From: CAIPFQ01 sp035480615
Lineage (GTDB): Bacteria > Chlamydiota > Chlamydiia > Chlamydiales > SM23-39
DNA: 64,000 nucleotides
Reading direction: 5' to 3'
NCBI GenBank assembly: GCA_035480615.1
Contig: DATIHO010000064.1
Location: forward strand, 12,843 to 76,842
The position numbers and the translations under genes are program-made. Every line of letters begins with the position of its first letter. The first letter of the stretch is position 1. This document shows, piece by piece, positions 34,165 through 42,012 of this stretch. The notes under the pieces are model-generated. The model ran no database searches. It worked only from the letters and a program-made list of their open reading frames with translations, and had not been told where the DNA came from.

Positions 34165-36165
34165 ATGACATCATCAATTAATCAGAATGTTACAAAACCA
34201 TCTGAACCTGTTGTCGTCTCAAACACGCGCATGGTTGTTTCTACCCTCGCCGGCGCTAGCATAGGCACTCTTTTTTCAGGATGCTTAGCGCATTCGCAAG
34301 AAATTTCTGCATCTTTTAAAACAATGACCTCCTGGGTAGTTGACGCTTTGCCTCGGGTTTCTAACACATTAAAAGATTTTGCTTCACCAGCCGTTCAATT
34401 AGCGACTTCCGCAATCTTCAGCAATGTAGGAGGACCCTTGATTGTTGCCGGTATTGTCTTGGGTGCGCTTTATGGAGAAGTCACTGCCCCTGCCAATTTA
34501 ACCCAAGTAAAAAAATTATTGAACATTCCCACATCAGATCTCACAATGAACCAGATAAAACAGATCGCGGATATCAAACGCAATTGGGGCGTCTTCACAC
34601 CATCGACATCTGCTGCTGAAGAAAAGTCTGATGCAGTTCGGATAAAAAATTTAAATAACATACTAAAGAAAACAGAGGCGTCTCTTTCTTCTAACGCGCG
34701 AGCGATTTCGGAAGCGCGCGCAAATGAGGATCGGTTTTTCCATTTTGAAGGCGCCAGGCTTGCAAATCAGAGCGGATGGCAAGAGAAACTGTCTGGGTGG
34801 TCGACCCAACAATGTATCGAGACTTTAAGTGCTCTCAAATCTGCGATTGATTCTGAGGTGAACGCCACAGATAAATACACATATCAACAAGGCAATTCTC
34901 AAACATCAGTGAGCCGCCGCTCTTATATACTTAATGAAATCCTCCGCTTTGCCTATCAAGAGAAAATTGCAGGCGCTTATTTGAGTTCTGCCATACTCGA
35001 GCGAGCTCGGACCGAGGATGTAAAAGAGGCGGATGAGGGTTTCAGCCAAACGGTGCAGAGGGGGATAGCCGAAGGGATTTTGAATCCTGGGCCAGATGGA
35101 AATTTGTACGATGGGATGGTTGAGGCAGCATGTGTCGCATCGCTTAGCTCTCGAGAAAAAAATCCTGATTCCAGCATCTCTTCTTTCTTTAATTTGATGA
35201 AAAATGCCGGTCTGGTTGATGACACATTGTTTGCCCGGTTTGTCGCAGACGTAAGAAAAAATTTGATTGATTCAGGAGCGAAAATCGTGGATCCAGTGAC
35301 GCCGAAGAAGCCGTCTTTGATCGATAAAATCGGGAACCTGTTTTCACGCTCCAGCATTCGACAAGGGGGCAATGAGTTGCCGGGGCTGCACAATGCAACG
35401 CCTGCTTTAGGCAACAATTCTGAAACAGCGAAAGAGCGAGCAGATGCGGATGTCAATGTTTTTGCAACAAAATTAGCGAGCCTTGAATTTATGCAAACTG
35501 AGTTGATTTCCCATTATGAGAAATTGATTCAACTCTTAAACGAAAAGCATCAATCGCTCAGTACCGTATTGCGGATGGGCAAAGGAAGATTGAGAGCTTC
35601 TATTTGGGCAGTATTCAAGGATGATCTCAAGCCTTTAGAACATTTTGAAGACAAGGATCCGGAAATCAAGGAAATTCGTGAAGAGATCGCAGGCCTTGAA
35701 AATCAGTTAGATCGGATCTCTATCTCTAATGATCGTCCTTCGAATTTCAAATTGGCTTCAGAGCAACAAAGAAAAGCAGCTGAGCAGATAGAAAAGCAAT
35801 TTCAGAATGTGAGGGAGAAAATTGTTCATTTGAGTGCACAAGCAGCTTCGATCGATCAGTCCATTCAACGTGATGTGGCCGTCTTTCAAAAAGGAGCCAG
35901 CAAATTGACTCGAGACCGTTTCCCGGCAACGGAAAAAACGCTGATCGAACCAAATGTGCCAAAGCAGCCAAGCTTTTTTGAAAACCTTTTCAAAAAATCG
36001 GCTCAAACTGCGGTCGACAACCAAGGTTTGATAGAGAGCGGTATCGCTTCCGATCCTGTAGCAAATTCTGAGGATGATGCAATTCGCAGTTTAGTGGAAG
36101 CAGGGCAAGACGAGGAAGCGTTAATTGCACCGGTCGTGATTCAGCCAAAACATTGGTTTTGGTAA
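34165..36165 (+). CDS. Large uncharacterised protein with N-terminal hydrophobic pair (666 aa)
   Basis: I recognise no family. Residues about 22-45 (VVSTLAGASIGTLFSGC) and about 80-105 (AIFSNVGGPLIVAGIVLGALYG) are hydrophobic, forming a possible bilobed membrane domain like that of chlamydial inclusion-membrane (Inc) proteins. The long remainder is soluble and Glu/Lys/Gln-rich with coiled-coil-like stretches (about 440-560). ATG at 34165 follows GGAGATAAT, the same leader as the gene at 4945. The AT-rich upstream region (34040-34150) with TATAAT-like words is typical of the accessory genes here. It may be a secreted effector; this is inference. Confidence 0.65.
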   Translation: MTSSINQNVTKPSEPVVVSNTRMVVSTLAGASIGTLFSGCLAHSQEISASFKTMTSWVVDALPRVSNTLKDFASPAVQLATSAIFSNVGGPLIVAGIVLGALYGEVTAPANLTQVKKLLNIPTSDLTMNQIKQIADIKRNWGVFTPSTSAAEEKSDAVRIKNLNNILKKTEASLSSNARAISEARANEDRFFHFEGARLANQSGWQEKLSGWSTQQCIETLSALKSAIDSEVNATDKYTYQQGNSQTSVSRRSYILNEILRFAYQEKIAGAYLSSAILERARTEDVKEADEGFSQTVQRGIAEGILNPGPDGNLYDGMVEAACVASLSSREKNPDSSISSFFNLMKNAGLVDDTLFARFVADVRKNLIDSGAKIVDPVTPKKPSLIDKIGNLFSRSSIRQGGNELPGLHNATPALGNNSETAKERADADVNVFATKLASLEFMQTELISHYEKLIQLLNEKHQSLSTVLRMGKGRLRASIWAVFKDDLKPLEHFEDKDPEIKEIREEIAGLENQLDRISISNDRPSNFKLASEQQRKAAEQIEKQFQNVREKIVHLSAQAASIDQSIQRDVAVFQKGASKLTRDRFPATEKTLIEPNVPKQPSFFENLFKKSAQTAVDNQGLIESGIASDPVANSEDDAIRSLVEAGQDEEALIAPVVIQPKHWFW

Positions 36166-36175
36166 AAATCACTAG

Positions 36176-36793
36176 TTAAAAAAGATAGGAAAGGCTTACG
36201 AGGACGTCGCGAAGCGCCTCAAGGGGTTTTTGATCCGCGTTAAAGCGGGATAAAACCTCTTGAGGATAATGTTTTAACAGTTTGAGAGTATCCTGTTCAT
36301 AAATCTCCATCCGTGTCTCAAGTACATGGGGATCCATATCATCTGTCCGTTTTTCAATCATTGCCCTTCTTTGAATTCGCTTAATGAGTTTTTGAATATC
36401 TTCGATTTCCAGGACAATGATCCTTTCGATTTGAATGTATCTCTCTAAGAGTACGGCTTGTCGAATGGTCCGGGGAATCCCGTCGAGAAGAAGCAGTTGC
36501 TGGGAAGGGAAGTAGCGATTTGTGGCAATCAGTCCATGGACAAAATGATGCCAGATTTGGATGGTTACTTCATCGGGGAGCAGCAGCCCTTTTCCGGCGT
36601 AATTATGATAGAGTTTGCCTGCGGGCGATTCCGGGGATAGCCCCCGGAAGATATCTCCTGATGAAAGATGGAAATGATTGCCTGCGCTGCTTAAGAATTT
36701 GCCTAACGTCCCTTTGCCTGATCCTGGTGGGCCAAAGATCAGAATAGAGCGGAACCGTTCATTGAATTGCGGGATAATTTCTTCCGAATGCAT
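36176..36793 (-). CDS. adk: Adenylate kinase (short form)
   Basis: This 205-aa nucleoside monophosphate kinase has P-loop IFGPPGSGKGTLGKFL, LSSGDIFRG, a DGIPRTIRQA NMP-binding site and the RRAMIEKRTDD..VLETRMEIYEQDT closing region. The LID domain is minimal, since only a few residues separate RRA and RTDD, and no zinc Cys set is present. It converts AMP and ATP to two ADP. It sits within an island of unknown genes on the opposite strand. A second adk elsewhere cannot be excluded because the sequence is rather divergent. Confidence 0.85.
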   Translation of the reverse strand: MHSEEIIPQFNERFRSILIFGPPGSGKGTLGKFLSSAGNHFHLSSGDIFRGLSPESPAGKLYHNYAGKGLLLPDEVTIQIWHHFVHGLIATNRYFPSQQLLLLDGIPRTIRQAVLLERYIQIERIIVLEIEDIQKLIKRIQRRAMIEKRTDDMDPHVLETRMEIYEQDTLKLLKHYPQEVLSRFNADQKPLEALRDVLVSLSYLF

Positions 36794-36900
36794 GACATAT
36801 CAGGATATTCAAAAGACGGAAAATCGGGCAAGGAAAATATTTGTAAATATTTTTATTTAGTATCCTTATTATCAACGATTTGATATTATATAATATAATT

Positions 36901-37992
36901 ATGAGCGGCATTGATTTTATTACAAATTATTCAGGTTCTTTGTTGTATGAGTTGCAAAACAATGGGACAGTTTTAGTTTTAAAAGATGCATTATTTAATC
37001 CAGCGACTCAAGTGTATCATGATATCAAACTGGTTCGTCGGGGATATCGCTGTTTTGGCATTCCTTTGGGAGGGGGGGGGAAGTTTACGGGTATTACTGA
37101 AGAGGTGGCTCGCCAGATTCAAAAAACGTATGGGATTGTCTTAAAAACGCTTGATGTGAAGCCGGGTGAAGCCCGCTTGTTTAGCACTCCCCAAAAAACG
37201 ACCTATTATACAACGGGATTCAACCGATTTTGGGGCCAAGAGAGCTATCCTTTTGGCCAAAAGGAACACGATGTGTTGCTTTCAAAAAACGATGCCGCTT
37301 TTTTTGGTTCAAATCAGATGACGGTTCACGATGCGATCGCAACCGGTATTTTGCGGCTCGTTGGCAATGACGGGGCCTCCATCAACGCAGCCGCTCCTTC
37401 CGCGGATAACCGGGAGGAAGAGCCAAAAGAGGATGAAAAATTGAAAAAACCCCTTACGCAGTTGCCTCGTATTCCTGTGTATTCAGCTGGATCAACTCCC
37501 TATGAAGCCGGATATGATTCCTCCTCTTTTGAGGAGAGGAAAAAAAGGATGGTTGCACATCTGGATCGCTCCGGTCCAATCCCCTTTAGCGTGTTTTTGA
37601 ATCAAAATCGGGACATACGGATTGAAGATGCCCTCTTGCAAAGAATGCGAAGAGCCTTGGAAAGATTAGCTGAAAATCCAAAAGTAAATGATAGCGATGC
37701 GAAATATATGAAAAAATTGCTCAAACATTGGTTCAGGGCCGCCTATCACTATCTCGATAAAAACTCAAAACCCGGGGATGGATATCCGCAGATATTCAAC
37801 GAAGTGAATAAAAAGATCAAAACGGAAAAAAAAGCGATGCGGAAGGCAAAAGAGCTCTATTGGCGCCGTCATGCGACCCTTTTTTGGATCACGTTGATCG
37901 ATCTTTTTGCCTTGAAAAAGATCGGACTCGAGCCCCTTTTGCAGGAAATTTCTAAAAGCACTTCCTTAAACCCTTGGAAATTAATTAGTTAA
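36901..37992 (+). CDS. Uncharacterised protein with a poly-G tract (363 aa)
   Basis: No family is recognised. The N-terminal half (about 1-160) looks globular with many aromatic residues (FNRFWGQESYPFG); the middle is polar and acidic (EEEPKEDEKLKK); the C-terminal part is basic and helical. A run of nine G at 37072-37080 encodes LGGGG and could switch the frame by slippage. ATG at 36901 has a weak ribosome site; an upstream TTG at 36880 is less likely. Its last ~33 codons (37894-37992) are duplicated, no longer coding, after the paralogue at 38094, showing that it bordered a tandem duplication. Confidence 0.65.
   Translation: MSGIDFITNYSGSLLYELQNNGTVLVLKDALFNPATQVYHDIKLVRRGYRCFGIPLGGGGKFTGITEEVARQIQKTYGIVLKTLDVKPGEARLFSTPQKTTYYTTGFNRFWGQESYPFGQKEHDVLLSKNDAAFFGSNQMTVHDAIATGILRLVGNDGASINAAAPSADNREEEPKEDEKLKKPLTQLPRIPVYSAGSTPYEAGYDSSSFEERKKRMVAHLDRSGPIPFSVFLNQNRDIRIEDALLQRMRRALERLAENPKVNDSDAKYMKKLLKHWFRAAYHYLDKNSKPGDGYPQIFNEVNKKIKTEKKAMRKAKELYWRRHATLFWITLIDLFALKKIGLEPLLQEISKSTSLNPWKLIS
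37072..37080 (+). repeat. Nine-base poly-G tract inside a coding region
   Basis: A run of nine G follows TTTGGGA in the 363-aa gene at codons 58-60. Chlamydiae use poly-G tracts in pmp genes for phase variation, so this tract is a candidate slippage site. Confidence 0.85.
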
Positions 37993-37995
37993 TAG
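37894..37995 (+). repeat. Duplicated block, copy 1 (3' end of the 363-aa gene)
   Basis: The block starting TGATCGATCTTTTTGCC and ending AGTTAAT here is repeated with about 80% similarity at 39129-39223, immediately after the stop of the 38094 gene. Copy 1 is coding; copy 2 is not. It marks the left edge of a tandem duplication unit. Confidence 0.85.
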
Positions 37996-38008
37996 ATCAT
38001 CTCTTCTA

Positions 38009-38080
38009 TCCCATTAAATTAAAAATTTTACTTCTATTTTAGACGTAAATTACATAATTATGTTATAATATATATATTAG
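38009..38080 (+). promoter_or_regulatory. Promoter-like block of paralogue 1 (shared with paralogues 2 and 3)
   Basis: The sequence CCCATTAAATTAAAAATTTT, a variable stretch and ATTATGTTATAATATA recurs with the same order and spacing in front of the genes at 39360 and 40894. TTATAAT (about 38062-38068) fits a sigma-70-type -10 box with an extended TG. The ATG lies about 25 bp downstream, after AGGAAAAGTC. Activity is inferred. Confidence 0.7.
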
Positions 38081-38093
38081 TATAGGAAAAGTC

Positions 38094-39131
38094 ATGTCCA
38101 GTGTATCTAAAGTTTCAGGACTGAATTTAAATAGATTCGATTCTGTATTCATTACTAATGTATGGAATATCGCGGATTGCGTGAGTTCCGCAGTTCGCCG
38201 AGTCTTCCAAATGATCCCAAGCCAAGCCCGTGGGCTTGTGCCACTCGTCTCGGGCGTTGGTGTAGCATTCATGGATGTCGTGAGTAGCTATATCGATCTC
38301 AGCGATTCGTTGAAAAGCTGGAGTTCGTCTGTAAAAATCGGCGATGGAGAAGGCGAGAGGCGTGCTGGAGCGCAATGTGCAAAAAGTGCATCATTTCTCT
38401 CTGCATCTATCGGTTTTTCTGCTCAAAATATAGCTCAACTTGCCCCTCATGTTGCTCCTCAGGCGGCGGCCATAGCCACTGGAGCGACTTTGGGATATGT
38501 TGTGTATTCTTTGTATGGAGTGGCAACTTTAGTGGGGATTGGATTAGGGGCATTGGGTATCCATCGGAATAGGACATTTCGTTCGAACCTCAATGTAGGC
38601 GATCAGGCAGGGAATGCGGATCAAACGATGGTGGAGACGCTACAGTTTTTGCGAGATAAGATTTTATCAACTGCAGACGAAAGCAACGGTCTACGCGTAG
38701 GTTGCCACGCCTATGATGTACCCAAAAGGATTGGCAAGCTGGAGAAAAAGAAATTTGAATACGTGAAACGCCGCACTTCTGAAGCTGTAGCGAACCAGCT
38801 AAAGCAGGCAGCAAGAGTAGGTGCAGGTGCCAATAGCAGTCAGATAGATGATTGGATAGGCGCGCTAAACACTCTCGATGCCCCTGATCCCGATGCCCCT
38901 CTTGACCTAGCAAAAGAGCGGGCGAGAGAGGGAGCTAGAAAGCTGATCAATGATGTAAAGCAAGCGAACCGGAACAATACGATGATGAAGGTACTGGGCC
39001 TTGTCGCTTCGATAGTCTTTTTCGTAGGGATCCTTCTGATCAGTTTGTCTACGGGTGGCGCTTTGCTTCCCTTGGCTTTGCTCGGAGTTGCAAGTGCGAT
39101 TAATGCAGGCATACTGTGGCGCGGGTTATGA
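38094..39131 (+). CDS. Tandem paralogue 1 of a private membrane-protein family
   Basis: This 345-aa protein belongs to a four-gene tandem family (38094, 39360, 40894, 42013). Shared features are an N-terminal segment with NRFDSVF, a conserved IGDGEGERRAGAQC box (about 82-95), a long hydrophobic pair (about 105-160), FEYVKRRTSEAV, and KLINDVKQANRNNT just before a C-terminal hydrophobic hairpin (about 300-340). Paired hydrophobic segments are typical of chlamydial inclusion-membrane (Inc) proteins, so an Inc-like role is possible. No known domain is recognised and the N-terminus has no ordinary signal peptide. Confidence 0.75.
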   Translation: MSSVSKVSGLNLNRFDSVFITNVWNIADCVSSAVRRVFQMIPSQARGLVPLVSGVGVAFMDVVSSYIDLSDSLKSWSSSVKIGDGEGERRAGAQCAKSASFLSASIGFSAQNIAQLAPHVAPQAAAIATGATLGYVVYSLYGVATLVGIGLGALGIHRNRTFRSNLNVGDQAGNADQTMVETLQFLRDKILSTADESNGLRVGCHAYDVPKRIGKLEKKKFEYVKRRTSEAVANQLKQAARVGAGANSSQIDDWIGALNTLDAPDPDAPLDLAKERAREGARKLINDVKQANRNNTMMKVLGLVASIVFFVGILLISLSTGGALLPLALLGVASAINAGILWRGL

Positions 39132-39223
39132 TCGATCTTTTTTGCCGCGAAAAAGATCGGATGCGAGCCCATTTTTCAGGGGATTTTTAAAAGCATTTCC
39201 TTAAATCCTTGTTAGTTAATAAC
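39129..39223 (+). repeat. Duplicated block, copy 2 (non-coding remnant)
   Basis: This copy of the 3' end of the gene at 36901 begins at the stop codon of paralogue 1 (GTTATGATCGATC) and ends TTGTTAGTTAAT. It has base changes and indels and is no longer in frame with anything. A very short third trace (ATGATCGATCTTGTGG) follows the stop of paralogue 2 at 40631. Confidence 0.85.
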
Positions 39224-39266
39224 CTGAATAAACCCATTATTCAGGTTAATAAATACGCCTATTATA

Positions 39267-39334
39267 TCCCATTAAAATTATATTTTACTTTTGCATTGTA
39301 CGAAAATCATATAATGATGTTATAATAAATATTA
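39267..39334 (+). promoter_or_regulatory. Promoter-like block of paralogue 2
   Basis: TCCCATTAAAATTATATTTT, spacer and AATGATGTTATAATAAATA match the blocks before paralogues 1 and 3. TTATAAT is a -10-like word. The ribosome site before the ATG at 39360 is weak (TTACGTAAGTAATT). Confidence 0.7.
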
Positions 39335-39359
39335 AATGAAATACTTTACGTAAGTAATT

Positions 39360-40634
39360 ATGACAATTATATCGAAAGTTTCAAACCCGAATATACCGAA
39401 ACAACCTGAAGAATCGGTTTTTGACGATGTCGGTTTGACAGCATTTTTTGGGTCTTCGCTAGCGCCTTACCATAGGCAATGGTCGCTCGCTCCAGACGCA
39501 AAAAACTGCGTCGACTTCTTGTCAGATTCCCGATGCTACGGGTTGTTGCGGTATATACCGAAAATTTCAGACCCGAATATATCGAAAATTTCAGACCCGA
39601 ATATATCGAAAGTTTCAGACCCGAAATTAAATAAATTTGATTCCGTATTCGTGACTAAGGTAATGCATTACGTGGATTACGTGGCTATCGCAGCGCGCCG
39701 AGTTTTCCAAGCGATCCCAAGCCAAGCCAATGGGCTTCTGCTACCCATCGCGGGGTTTTGTTCAGGATTCATGGATTTTGTGAATAGCTCTATCGATCTC
39801 GGCAGTGCGTTGAAAAGCTGGAATTCGTCTACAAACATCGGCGATGGAGAAGGACAGAGGCGTGCTGGAGCGCGATGTGCACAAAATACATTCTCTATCC
39901 CTGCATCTATCGGCTCTTCTATTCAATATATAGTTCACCTTGTTCCTCATGTTGCTCCTCAAGCGGTGGCTATAGTTACTGGCGCGATTCTGGGATATGT
40001 TTTGAGTTCTTTGTATGGAGTTGTAGCTTTGGTGGGAATTGGATTGGGGGCATTGGGCATCTATCGGAATAGTACATTTCGTTCGAACCTCAATGCAGGC
40101 GATCGGGCAGGGGATGTGTGGAAACAGGATGAAGAGATAGTAAAGACGCTAAAGTTTTTGCAAAATAAGATTGGAGTCACTGCAGACGCAAGCGACGCTC
40201 TAGAAACTGCAGGCGAAAGCAACCCCTCAGATGACAAGCTGAATCAAAAGAAATTTGAATACGTGAAACGCCGCACTTCTGAAGATGTAGCGAAACGGCT
40301 ACAGGCAGCAGCAACAGTAGATAAAGATGGTCAGAGTGAGATAGGTGATTGGATACGCGCGCTAAACAATTCAGTCGATCTCGGTTTTTCTCCTAAGGCA
40401 GTAGAGCGAGACAAGTGGAGAGATGCAACGAGAAAGGCAGCTATAGAGCTGATCAATGATGTAAAGAAAGCGAACCGTGACAATACGAGGATACAGCTAT
40501 TTAGCCTTGTCGTTTCGATACTCTCTTTCGTAGGGATCCTTCTGATGAGTTTGTCTACGGCTGGTGTGCTTCCCTTGAGTTTATTAGGAATTGCAAGTGT
40601 GATTAGTATGGGCAGACTGTGGCACAGGCTATGA
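39360..40634 (+). CDS. Tandem paralogue 2, with an in-frame family C palindromic element
   Basis: This 424-aa member of the tandem family is longer than paralogue 1 because of an N-terminal insertion. Paralogue 1 starts MSSVSKVSGLNLNRFDSVF, while this one starts MTIISKVSNPN, then carries about 78 extra residues and rejoins at SKVSDPKLNKFDSVF. The insertion consists of a 164-bp palindromic element (39392-39555, coding IPKQPEESVFDD..LLRYIP) plus extra copies of a 24-bp unit coding KISDPNIS. The rest has the family marks IGDGEGQRRAGARC, hydrophobic pair, FEYVKRRTSEDV and ELINDVKKANRDNT with C-terminal hairpin. Confidence 0.78.
   Translation: MTIISKVSNPNIPKQPEESVFDDVGLTAFFGSSLAPYHRQWSLAPDAKNCVDFLSDSRCYGLLRYIPKISDPNISKISDPNISKVSDPKLNKFDSVFVTKVMHYVDYVAIAARRVFQAIPSQANGLLLPIAGFCSGFMDFVNSSIDLGSALKSWNSSTNIGDGEGQRRAGARCAQNTFSIPASIGSSIQYIVHLVPHVAPQAVAIVTGAILGYVLSSLYGVVALVGIGLGALGIYRNSTFRSNLNAGDRAGDVWKQDEEIVKTLKFLQNKIGVTADASDALETAGESNPSDDKLNQKKFEYVKRRTSEDVAKRLQAAATVDKDGQSEIGDWIRALNNSVDLGFSPKAVERDKWRDATRKAAIELINDVKKANRDNTRIQLFSLVVSILSFVGILLMSLSTAGVLPLSLLGIASVISMGRLWHRL
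39369..39626 (+). repeat. Four 24-bp tandem units split by a family C element
   Basis: Units beginning ATATCGAAAGTTTC (coding SKVSDPNI-like octapeptides) lie at 39369-39392, 39555-39578, 39579-39602 and 39603-39626. The first is separated from the other three by the 164-bp family C element, so the element sits within a tandem-repeat array. Confidence 0.88.
39392..39555. repeat. Family C coding palindromic element, copy in paralogue 2
   Basis: A 164-bp imperfect palindrome beginning TATACCGAAACAACCTGA and ending with the near-complement (GGTTGTTGCGGTATA). It is about 83% similar over its whole length to the copy inside dnaA (49375-49538), with no length difference. It is open in frame on the plus strand here. 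Terminal and central parts match; the left arm is better kept than the right. Confidence 0.92.
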
Positions 40635-40650
40635 TCGATCTTGTGGTCAA

Positions 40651-40770
40651 AATATATACCCAAAATGATTCAAAAGTTGGCTTTTAAGCCGGTTCAAAGC
40701 GCCGAAAATCGGTCAAAATAACCCCAAAAATCGATGGAAGCTCACATTGTAGACACCCTCTAATTCGACA
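40651..40770. repeat. Mosaic of family B half and degraded family A
   Basis: ATATACCCAAAATGATTCAA (family B half) is followed by AAGTTGGCTTTTAAGCC and then by CGAAAATCGGTCAAAATAAC and CCCAAAAATCGATGGAAGC, a degraded right arm of family A, ending TAGACACCCTCTAA. It lies downstream of paralogue 2. Confidence 0.78.
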
Positions 40771-40810
40771 ATCTCTGAATACGGAGATTGTGAATAATGA
40801 TCAAATTAAA

Positions 40811-40880
40811 TCCCATTAATTTAAAATTTTAGTTTGTAAGTGCAAATTAAATTTTTAATTATGTTATAATATACATATTA
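40811..40880 (+). promoter_or_regulatory. Promoter-like block of paralogue 3
   Basis: TCCCATTAATTTAAAATTTT, spacer and AATTATGTTATAATATACAT match the upstream blocks of paralogues 1 and 2. A strong ribosome site (TTAGGGGGTAAAAATT) precedes the ATG at 40894. Confidence 0.72.
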
Positions 40881-40893
40881 GGGGGTAAAAATT

Positions 40894-41937
40894 ATGTCTG
40901 CTAATTCAATTACAGAAAATAGTGCAAATAGAGCTCTTGCTCTGAATCCTGTCAACCCTGTCAATCCAAGTCCGGTATCTACGTTTTGGTTGGATGTCGT
41001 TGATGGCGTGACTTCCGCGGCTCGTCGAACCTTCCAAATTTTCCAGTCATCATTCGGAGGAGGGTATGTTGTGCCTGGTATGGGCGCTGGCGTGGGGGTG
41101 ATGGACTTCGCAAGTGGCGCAATTGGGTTGCGCAATGCAGCAGTGCGGCTGAGGACGGCTATAGAGATAGGTGATGGAGAAGGAGAGCGGCGTGCTGCGG
41201 CGCACATTTTGCAAAACAGCTACGTTATCTTGGGGGGCATCAGCTTTGCTACTCAACAGATTGCTCAGCTTGCTCACGCCGTGGCGTTAGCGGCCAGCAT
41301 GGCCTTGGGATGGTTTGTTTGTGCTGCGTATGGGGGTGCATCCCTGGTTGGCATTGGAGTGGGAACATTGGGAATTTATCGCAATATGACATTCCGCACA
41401 CATCTCAAAACAAATACAAATAGAGATGAAGAGATAATGGAATCGCTCAAATGGTTGAAAGAGAAGATTACAGTCACTGCTGCGGAAAAGAAGGCAATCT
41501 GCGAAGACCCTTCCCTGGAATCAGACGAGGAGAAACAGGCAGAAATAGATAAGGTACAACAAAGAAAAATTGAACATATGGCGCGCCGCACTTCTCCATC
41601 TATAATGAAGGAACTAGTTGAATTTGACAACGGCTGGGGCTGTGAACCAGGCATAGATCGCTTCATACGAAATGTCGAACGAGAGTTCGAGGAAAATAAG
41701 GCGGATCCAGAGGCAGCACACAATAATCATCGGCTAAAAAAAAGGGCTGTAAAGCTGATCAATGAGGTAAAGCAGGCGAACCTCGAAAATACGCTGAAGA
41801 AGGTGGTTGGTGTTGTGGCCGCGACCCTGTTTTTGATAGGGATCATTATGGCTACCCTCGCTTCGGCCGGAAGCGTTCCGCTTATATTACTCGGAGTGTC
41901 TAGTATAATTAATACTATGATTTTATTTAAAAATTGA
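40894..41937 (+). CDS. Tandem paralogue 3 of the private membrane-protein family
   Basis: This 347-aa member keeps the family pattern: TSAARRTFQIF near the N-terminus, IGDGEGERRAAAHI, two long hydrophobic segments (about 105-155), IEHMARRTSPSI, KLINEVKQANLENTLKKV and a C-terminal hydrophobic hairpin (VVAATLFLIGIIMATLASAGSVP). It is more diverged from 1 and 2 than those are from each other. No RPE-like insertion is present, which supports the view that the insertion in paralogue 2 is recent. A family B half element overlaps or follows its stop. Function unknown; Inc-like topology. Confidence 0.75.
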   Translation: MSANSITENSANRALALNPVNPVNPSPVSTFWLDVVDGVTSAARRTFQIFQSSFGGGYVVPGMGAGVGVMDFASGAIGLRNAAVRLRTAIEIGDGEGERRAAAHILQNSYVILGGISFATQQIAQLAHAVALAASMALGWFVCAAYGGASLVGIGVGTLGIYRNMTFRTHLKTNTNRDEEIMESLKWLKEKITVTAAEKKAICEDPSLESDEEKQAEIDKVQQRKIEHMARRTSPSIMKELVEFDNGWGCEPGIDRFIRNVEREFEENKADPEAAHNNHRLKKRAVKLINEVKQANLENTLKKVVGVVAATLFLIGIIMATLASAGSVPLILLGVSSIINTMILFKN

Positions 41938-41962
41938 CAATTTTTGAATCACTTCGTATGTA
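41936..41962. repeat. Family B half element after paralogue 3
   Basis: CAATTTTTGAATCACTTCG starts at the stop codon of the 40894 gene and matches the right half of family B. The remainder of the 75-bp gap contains AT-rich, promoter-like sequence (TTATTATATAATAATACC) before the gene at 42013. Confidence 0.65.
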
Positions 41963-42012
41963 GTTTTATATCCAGTGTTATTATATAATAATACCGATAA
42001 TCAGGTGTTATT

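Noticed and set aside
39369..39626. Possible CRISPR array from 24-bp repeats
   Set aside because: The units are directly adjacent without spacers, are coding, and no cas genes are present.
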